Below are positions 6,034-6,146 of a stretch of 6,146 nt of DNA, in pieces. The translations under genes and the position numbers were made by a program. Numbering within the stretch: the first letter of the stretch is position 1; each line of letters starts with the position of its first letter. This DNA is from an uncultured Ruminococcus sp. (GTDB lineage: Bacteria; Bacillota; Clostridia; Oscillospirales; Ruminococcaceae): the NCBI GenBank assembly GCA_937901485.1, contig CALGTT010000151.1:1-6146 (forward strand). Reading direction: 5' to 3'. The notes beneath the pieces are model-generated. The model ran no database searches. It saw only the letters and a program-made list of their open reading frames with translations, and was not told the origin of the DNA.

Positions 6034-6049
6034 TTCTGTTAAAACAGAA
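6034..6049. repeat. Short inverted repeat TTCTGTT-AA-AACAGAA
   Basis: Seven-base perfect arms (6034-6040 and 6043-6049) are separated by two bases, downstream of the operon terminator. The two-base gap is too small for an RNA hairpin loop at full pairing, so a DNA-binding protein site is more natural. No gene is visible next to it inside the window. Confidence 0.4.
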
Positions 6050-6079
6050 CCGCAACTTAAAGGGGCAAGACGAACACCT

Positions 6080-6111
6080 AAAAAAGCGGGATTCGGAGGT
6101 GCAACCCCCGC
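6080..6111 (-). terminator. Probable terminator for a leftward gene beyond the right edge
   Basis: On the minus strand GCGGG (6111-6107) can pair with CCCGC (6090-6086), followed by six Ts (6085-6080). The 16-base loop can pair partly on itself. Its direction implies a gene entering from the right and converging on the sigma operon. It may alternatively be part of the repeat element that follows. Confidence 0.5.
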
Positions 6112-6116
6112 ATATC

Positions 6117-6146
6117 CCTCCCCCGCTTTGTGGGGGAGGTGCCGCC
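6117..6146. repeat. Start of a GC-rich palindromic intergenic repeat (cut by window edge)
   Basis: CCTCCCCC (6117-6124) and GGGGGAGG (6132-6139) are perfect eight-base arms around GCTTTGT, followed by TGCCGCC at the edge. From memory, similar CCTCCCCC...GGGGGAGGTG units are scattered between genes in many gut Clostridia and look like REP or small MITE elements. Only one end is visible, so length and copy number cannot be judged. Confidence 0.55.

Noticed and set aside
1..6146. CRISPR array, tRNA, rRNA, insertion sequence or phage genes
   Set aside because: No regularly spaced direct repeats, no cloverleaf-like segment and no transposase or integrase motifs seen on either strand.

Overview
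The window looks like chromosome from a fibre-degrading gut or rumen Firmicute close to Ruminococcus (R. flavefaciens / R. champanellensis type). The strongest clue is a secreted CBM22-GH10 xylanase that ends in a dockerin, the plug that anchors enzymes into a cellulosome. Consensus Firmicute promoters (TTGACA/TATAAT), strong AGGAGG ribosome sites and a fairly GC-rich coding style fit the same group. The species call is an inference; no rRNA or other marker gene is present.

Layout, left to right. (1) Bases 1-1606, minus strand: most of an EF-G-like translation GTPase of the tetracycline ribosomal-protection superfamily, cut by the left edge, with its own strong promoter. (2) Bases 1607-2047: a 441-base gap that is not empty. 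Read leftward it holds the xylanase terminator, a 14-base palindrome, a perfect-consensus promoter, about 205 bases of structured sequence and an intrinsic terminator, followed by a second hairpin and the GTPase promoter. This is the signature of an independent small-RNA gene, and is the most likely undescribed element here. (3) Bases 2048-3955, minus strand: the xylanase. (4) Bases 3956-4202: a divergent control region with the xylanase promoter, an inverted repeat over its -10 box and a 5' leader of about 90 bases. (5) Bases 4203-5956, plus strand: an ECF-type sigma factor overlapping (ATGA) a one-membrane-span protein that is probably its anti-sigma factor, closed by a strong terminator. 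(6) Bases 6010-6146: inverted repeats, a probable leftward terminator for a gene outside the window, and the start of a GC-rich palindromic repeat cut by the right edge.

How the parts may work together: a membrane-spanning anti-sigma factor with a large outer domain, paired with a sigma factor and divergent from an extracellular xylanase, invites comparison with the SigI/RsgI carbohydrate-sensing pairs of cellulosomal clostridia. The proteins here are not recognisably SigI/RsgI, however, and the xylanase promoter looks like a housekeeping promoter, so any regulatory link is only a hypothesis. The GTPase and the small-RNA unit each have their own promoter and terminator and need not be related to xylan use.
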